Shown here one piece after another: positions 8,348-11,423 of a stretch of DNA of 11,423 bases; position 1 is the stretch's first letter; each line of letters starts with the position of its first letter. The position numbers and the translations under genes were made by a program. Source of the DNA: Bacteroidales bacterium. Lineage in GTDB: Bacteria; Bacteroidota; Bacteroidia; Bacteroidales; UBA932. Location of the stretch: NCBI GenBank assembly GCA_017509375.1, contig JAFWPT010000261.1, positions 1 to 11,423 of the forward strand, in the 5' to 3' direction. A model generated the notes under the pieces. That model made no database searches. It worked only from the letters and a program-made list of their open reading frames with translations, and was not told the DNA's origin.

Positions 8348-8364
8348 AATAATTGCTACTTTTG
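8334..8364 (+). promoter_or_regulatory. Candidate Bacteroidota sigma-AB promoter for ruvX-def
   Basis: A TTG at 8334-8336 and a TACTTTTG at 8357-8364 are separated by 20 bases, matching the Bacteroidota vegetative consensus (TTTG, 19-21 bases, TAnnTTTG). The -7 element ends 5 bases before the ruvX ATG (8370), so transcription would begin at or just before the start codon. The element lies mostly in the 22-base gap between divergent start codons and in the start of the opposite gene. It is assigned by sequence match only. Confidence 0.6.
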
Positions 8365-8369
8365 CAGGT

Positions 8370-8783
8370 ATGGACAGAATCATCGGCATCGATTACGGCA
8401 GGGCGCGCGTCGGAGTGGCGCAGAGCGACCCGCTGGGAATATTCGCGTCCCCGCTGGAAACTGTCCCTGCTACAAAGATAATAGAATATCTTCAAAAGTA
8501 TGCGCTTACCGAGCCGATTGTGAAGTTCGTGGTAGGTTATCCGCTCAACCTGGACGGCAGTCACGCAGAGGCCGCCGCGGATGTGGACCGGTTCCTGGCC
8601 AGCTTGCGCAAAGCCTTCCCGGATACGGATGTTGCCCTTGAAGATGAACGATTTACTTCTGTCCTTGCGCATCGTGCGATGATAGAAGGAGGAATGAAGA
8701 AAAAAGACAGGCGGGATAAAATGTCCGTCGATAAAATCAGTGCCGCACTTATATTGCAGGCATATTTGGACAAAAAGAGATGA
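8370..8783 (+). CDS. ruvX: Putative pre-16S rRNA nuclease / Holliday junction resolvase-like protein RuvX (YqgF)
   Basis: This 137-residue RNase H-fold protein matches the YqgF/RuvX family, a cytosolic nuclease implicated in 16S rRNA 5' end maturation and earlier proposed as a Holliday junction resolvase. The nucleotide-binding GIDYGRARVGVA (6-17) contains catalytic Asp8. VVGYPLNLDGS is at 54-64, EDERFTS at 91-97 supplies the conserved acidic and arginine residues, and VDKISAALIL (120-129) carries the C-terminal Asp121. I chose ATG 8370 over an in-frame upstream ATG at 8274 because it places Asp8 at the usual position and the extension lies inside the opposite gene. It overlaps the deformylase gene as ATGA, so the two are probably co-translated. 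A promoter match ends 5 bases upstream, which would leave almost no leader. Confidence 0.94.
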   Translation: MDRIIGIDYGRARVGVAQSDPLGIFASPLETVPATKIIEYLQKYALTEPIVKFVVGYPLNLDGSHAEAAADVDRFLASLRKAFPDTDVALEDERFTSVLAHRAMIEGGMKKKDRRDKMSVDKISAALILQAYLDKKR

Positions 8784-9334
8784 TACAGCCGATTTATCTT
8801 TACGGCTCCGAAGTGCTCCGCGAGCGCGCAGCCGAAGCCGACTTGAGCAAGAAAGAAGAGTTAGCTCAACTGGTAACAGACCTGAAAGATACCCTGAAGC
8901 GTTCCGAGGGCTGCGGTCTTGCCGCGCCACAGATAGGAGTAAGCCTGAGAGTGGTTATTGTGGACGGGGACGAGATGGCGGAAGTCTATCCTTACCTGAA
9001 GGGCTTCAAGCGCACCCTCATCAATCCGGTAATAATCGAGGAAAGCGGGGAGATGTGCGAGTATGAGGAAGGCTGTCTCAGCGTCCCTGGAGTTTATTGC
9101 AATGTGCGCCGTCCGGTTAAGATGAAAGTCCGTTATTACGACGAAGACCTGGTGGAGCGCACGGAGGAATTCGATAAATTCGGCTGCCGCATGATACAGC
9201 ACGAACTTTCCCATCTGGACGGAGTTTTGTTCACCGACCTGGTGGCTCCGATACGCCGGAAAATGATAGCCAAGAAGCTGGTTAACATTTCCCACGGCAA
9301 GGTGGCGACGCGGTATAACGCCAAAATAAAATAA
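8780..9334 (+). CDS. def: Peptide deformylase
   Basis: This 184-residue cytosolic metalloenzyme removes the formyl group from the N-terminal methionine of new proteins. All three family motifs are present: GCGLAAPQ at 44-51 (Gln51), EGCLS at 97-101 (metal ligand Cys99), and HELSH at 141-145 (metal ligands His141 and His145, catalytic Glu142). Motif 3 has Ser144 where many deformylases carry Asp (HExDH), but the metal ligands and catalytic Glu are intact. Its ATG overlaps the ruvX stop, so the two form a translation-maintenance pair. A hairpin with a T-run begins 31 bases after the stop and may end this unit before the accessory genes that follow. Confidence 0.97.
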   Translation: MIQPIYLYGSEVLRERAAEADLSKKEELAQLVTDLKDTLKRSEGCGLAAPQIGVSLRVVIVDGDEMAEVYPYLKGFKRTLINPVIIEESGEMCEYEEGCLSVPGVYCNVRRPVKMKVRYYDEDLVERTEEFDKFGCRMIQHELSHLDGVLFTDLVAPIRRKMIAKKLVNISHGKVATRYNAKIK

Positions 9335-9342
9335 TCTTCCAC

Positions 9343-9384
9343 ATATAATAGGTGTTTTTCCGGTCTTGGTTGTATATAATAAGT
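9343..9384 (+). repeat. Two ATATAATARGT direct repeats spaced 31 bases
   Basis: ATATAATAGGT (9343-9353) and ATATAATAAGT (9374-9384) begin 31 bases apart, close to three DNA turns, and each is soon followed by TTTTTC (9355-9360 and 9393-9398). The second copy forms the loop and right-arm start of an inverted repeat. They could be paired regulator sites, AT-rich promoter elements, or chance similarity in an AT-rich gap. No -33/-7 match to the Bacteroidota consensus was found here. Confidence 0.3.
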
Positions 9385-9397
9385 ACAACCAATTTTT
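9366..9397 (+). terminator. Perfect 9-bp inverted repeat followed by TTTTT: terminator or operator/leader hairpin
   Basis: TTGGTTGTA (9366-9374) and TACAACCAA (9384-9392) are exact inverted copies around a 9-base loop, directly followed by five T (9393-9397). The form fits an intrinsic terminator for ruvX-def, though the stem has only three G-C pairs. Because it ends 9 bases before the next start codon (9402), it could equally be a palindromic operator or a leader hairpin hiding the start of the small ORF. Confidence 0.42.
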
Positions 9398-9401
9398 CGA
9401 T

Positions 9402-9536
9402 ATGACACGACACTATTATCAACCTGAAATTGCCTTGATCGAGGCAGAATCATTATCCCCGCTTGCGGAGAGTCCTGCAGACCTCGGTTCTACTACCGAA
9501 GGCTTCGACAAAGATTTTGAAACGCTTGTATGGTAA
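9402..9536 (+). CDS. 44-residue small protein upstream of a surface lipoprotein
   Basis: ATG 9402 to TAA 9534-9536 encodes 44 residues beginning MTRHYYQPEIALIEAE and ending KDFETLVW. There is no signal peptide, membrane helix or Cys. The pattern is an aromatic Y-x-P start, an IxxIE segment, a Pro/Ser/Gly-rich middle (LSPLAESPADLGSTT), then an acidic tail ending in Trp. It resembles short uncharacterised proteins I recall in gut Bacteroidota (MKKYxxPxIEVV-like start, acidic aromatic end), often near adhesin-type lipoproteins. Its stop codon shares its last A with a strong AGGAGG serving the lipoprotein gene 12 bases downstream, so the two are probably translated in sequence. Alternatives are a leader peptide controlling the lipoprotein or a secreted or processed peptide. 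No modification enzyme is seen in the window. The function is unknown. Confidence 0.6.
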   Translation: MTRHYYQPEIALIEAESLSPLAESPADLGSTTEGFDKDFETLVW

Positions 9537-9541
9537 GGAGG
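9536..9541 (+). promoter_or_regulatory. Perfect Shine-Dalgarno AGGAGG before the fimbrillin-like/GLUG lipoprotein
   Basis: AGGAGG lies 7 bases before ATG 9549 and begins with the last base of the small ORF's TAA stop. None of the other gene starts visible here has a comparable site, in keeping with the general rarity of Shine-Dalgarno use in Bacteroidota. The placement suggests re-initiation or coupling with the small ORF. It confirms ATG 9549 as the start. Confidence 0.7.
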
Positions 9542-9548
9542 TAGATTT

Positions 9549-11423
9549 ATGAAAAAGTACAGATTATTGCCCCTTGCTGCAGCAGTTCTGTTTTCGGTAA
9601 TTGCTTGCGAAAGAGAACAGGCTGAAATACAAATCATTCCTTCCGATGACCAGGCAAAGGTCTATGCGTCTTTCAGCGCCTCCGGAGAGGATACCAAGAC
9701 CATTCTCGATTTCAGCGACGAGACCTCCAATGTAAAATGGGAAGATACGGACTGCGTTGCCGTATTCGACGGTACTGCCAAGAATGAGTTTACTGTCAAG
9801 GCCGGCACCAATACCGGTGCCGAGGCGGTTTTCGAGGGTATGGTGACCGACGGCGCTACTATGCTTTATGCGGTGTACCCCTCATCTGCAGCAGAGTCAC
9901 TCAATTCCGGAGTACTCCGCCTGACGGTTCCTGCCGAGCAGCATATAGCCTCCGGCGCCTGCGCAGATTATTCGGCCCTGGTTTCAGTAGGCTCCGCCGA
10001 GCGAAACCAGCCCGTGACCTTCAAGCAGGTATGCGGTTTGATGAAAATCACCATCGCTTCTGCCGATGTGCAGGAGATAAGACTCGTCGGCAAGAACCTG
10101 GCCGGCAAGGCTGACGTGGCTGCAAGCGGCGAACTTCAATCCGTGGCTGACCCTTCAGATGAAATAGTGCTTACCCACGAGGAAGGTCTCTTCCCCATAG
10201 GTACATTTTATGCTGCCGTGCTCCCGGGTACAAGTCCCGCCGGATCTTTCAGCATCAAATTGGTCAAAATTGGCCGTACTGGCGTCAAGACCGCAGCTTC
10301 CGCCGTTACTTTCCAGCGCCGCAAGGGTATTGATGCCGGCCCGCTCAACGACCTCAAATACAGCATCGAGATTCACAACATGGCCGAGCTGTTCAGCTGG
10401 AATGCAACCCGCGGTACAGATGAAATCAATGATGTCGTAATTGCAGCTGACATAGATATGGAGATGGAACCCTGGGTACCCAAGGACTTCAAGGGCACGT
10501 TCGACGGACGCGGACACAAACTCTACAACCTGAATGTCCAGCGCAGCTCCAATGCCTGCTTCTTCAATACCGTGACCGGTACGGTGAAGGATGTAACCTT
10601 CGGTTCGTCCAACGGCAGCAGCTACGACGGCTCCAGTGCAATCATACAGGACAATCCCGAAGACGACGGCGAGAATTGGCGTTATGCCGGTCTTTTCACC
10701 CGTCTGGGGACAAATACCGAATTGACCAACGTAGTGAGTTACGTCCCGGTTACAGTTGCCGTGACCTCCAAGAGCAAAACCCGCGTGGGCGGCCTTGTAG
10801 CCGTGGTTGCAGGTACTTCGGAGAATGTGAGCCTGAAGAATTGCGAGAACCACGGGGAAGTATCCATCCTTGCCGATGCCCCGGCGGCGGCAGGAGCTGC
10901 GAGCGGAATCATCGGCTGGTCGGACACCAAGATAAGCTGCAGCAACGTCACCAATTACGGCGATATTACCATTAAAAACAGCTTCGTCAGCTATGCCGCC
11001 GGTATCCTTCCTTGTGACAACTACGGCTGTACTTTCGATACCTGCGCCAACAATGGTAATATCAGCATCTCCGGCAGCGGAGCCAGGGGAATGTGCGTTG
11101 GCGGCATAGTAGGCGACGCCACCGATTCCAACGTGAAATCCTGTTCCAATTCCGGAAAAATTGAAATATCTATCGACGGGGAAATGAAGGTCGGGGGAAT
11201 AATCGGCCGCGCTTATTTAGGCTGCACCGTCAAGGATTGTATCAACAGCAGTACCGGAGTCATCGTGTCCAATGCCGAGGGTGCTACCAAGCGCACTTTC
11301 CTGGGCGGTATCGTTGGAAATTCTCCGGCGGCAAACAACACTGAGCTGACGATAGAGAACAGCAAGAACTATGCATCCCTCAGCACGGAAAACGCCCAGG
11401 TTGCAAGCGTCTCGGGAATAGCG
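9549..11423 (+). CDS. Fimbrillin-like, GLUG-repeat surface lipoprotein (3' truncated)
   Basis: The frame is open for 625 codons from ATG 9549 to the window edge, with no stop. A lipoprotein signal ends at Cys20 (FSVIAC), followed by EREQAE, whose acidic residues weakly recall surface-export signals. Residues about 30-260 look fimbrillin-like: TKT at 49-51, a VKWEDTDCVAVFDG stretch around Trp64, and an AVYPSS element. From FKGTFDGRGH (314-323) the protein becomes a GLUG-repeat solenoid with glycine turns at VGGLVA (413-418), ASGIIGW (451-457), AAGIL (483-487), VGGIVG (517-522), VGGIIG (548-553), LGGIVG (585-590) and VSGIA at the edge, about 30-40 residues apart. The likely role is a cell-surface adhesin or structural protein, which is inference. 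A strong Shine-Dalgarno and a 44-codon ORF precede it. Confidence 0.82.
   Translation, partial: MKKYRLLPLAAAVLFSVIACEREQAEIQIIPSDDQAKVYASFSASGEDTKTILDFSDETSNVKWEDTDCVAVFDGTAKNEFTVKAGTNTGAEAVFEGMVTDGATMLYAVYPSSAAESLNSGVLRLTVPAEQHIASGACADYSALVSVGSAERNQPVTFKQVCGLMKITIASADVQEIRLVGKNLAGKADVAASGELQSVADPSDEIVLTHEEGLFPIGTFYAAVLPGTSPAGSFSIKLVKIGRTGVKTAASAVTFQRRKGIDAGPLNDLKYSIEIHNMAELFSWNATRGTDEINDVVIAADIDMEMEPWVPKDFKGTFDGRGHKLYNLNVQRSSNACFFNTVTGTVKDVTFGSSNGSSYDGSSAIIQDNPEDDGENWRYAGLFTRLGTNTELTNVVSYVPVTVAVTSKSKTRVGGLVAVVAGTSENVSLKNCENHGEVSILADAPAAAGAASGIIGWSDTKISCSNVTNYGDITIKNSFVSYAAGILPCDNYGCTFDTCANNGNISISGSGARGMCVGGIVGDATDSNVKSCSNSGKIEISIDGEMKVGGIIGRAYLGCTVKDCINSSTGVIVSNAEGATKRTFLGGIVGNSPAANNTELTIENSKNYASLSTENAQVASVSGIA

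Noticed and set aside
8473..8480. TATCTTTG on the - strand, a possible -7 element for the small membrane gene-dxr-rseP operon
   Set aside because: It matches TAnnTTTG but no -33 TTG lies at the right spacing, and the site is inside ruvX coding sequence. Too weak to list as a promoter.
8019..8930. 303-codon - strand open frame spanning ruvX, the divergent gap and the small membrane gene
   Set aside because: It crosses three well-supported genes in other frames, has low-complexity composition, and shows no domain signal.

Overview
The window looks like a chromosomal segment of a gut-type Bacteroidota, most likely order Bacteroidales. The evidence is a TonB receptor / DUF4876 lipoprotein / DUF6850 barrel triad, a DUF4837 lipoprotein beside rseP and dxr, a fimbrillin-like lipoprotein with GLUG repeats, a Bacteroidota-type promoter (TTG ... 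TAnnTTTG), and a general lack of Shine-Dalgarno sequences. Genus cannot be fixed from the sequence. There are no tRNA or rRNA genes, insertion sequences, CRISPR arrays or phage genes, and no gene-free stretch over 300 bases.

Region 1 (1-4541, + strand) is a three-gene outer-membrane operon. It holds the 3' end of a TonB-dependent receptor, a DUF4876 lipoprotein, and a DUF6850-type outer-membrane beta-barrel, with gaps of 13 and 5 bases. It looks like a transport or surface-capture system without a SusD partner. The substrate is unknown.

Region 2 (4557-8347, - strand) is a tightly packed operon read right to left: a 124-residue membrane protein resembling only the N-terminal anchor of Bacteroidota M23 peptidases, dxr (MEP isoprenoid pathway), rseP (site-2 protease) and a DUF4837 lipoprotein. 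Successive genes overlap by 4 bases, overlap by 17 bases, and are 11 bases apart. It converges on region 1 with 15 bases between stop codons.

Region 3 (8370-9334, + strand) diverges from region 2 with only 22 bases between start codons. It holds ruvX and the peptide deformylase gene, which overlap as ATGA. A good Bacteroidota promoter ends 5 bases before the ruvX start, suggesting a leaderless or nearly leaderless transcript.

Region 4 (9335-11423, + strand) is accessory in character. A perfect 9-bp inverted repeat with a T-run is followed by a 44-codon small ORF, then by a large lipoprotein gene open to the window edge. The lipoprotein combines a fimbrillin-like N-terminal part with GLUG repeats. 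Its start is preceded by a perfect AGGAGG that begins in the small ORF's stop codon, which is unusual for this phylum. The small-ORF/lipoprotein pair and the receptor triad are the least characterised parts of the window.
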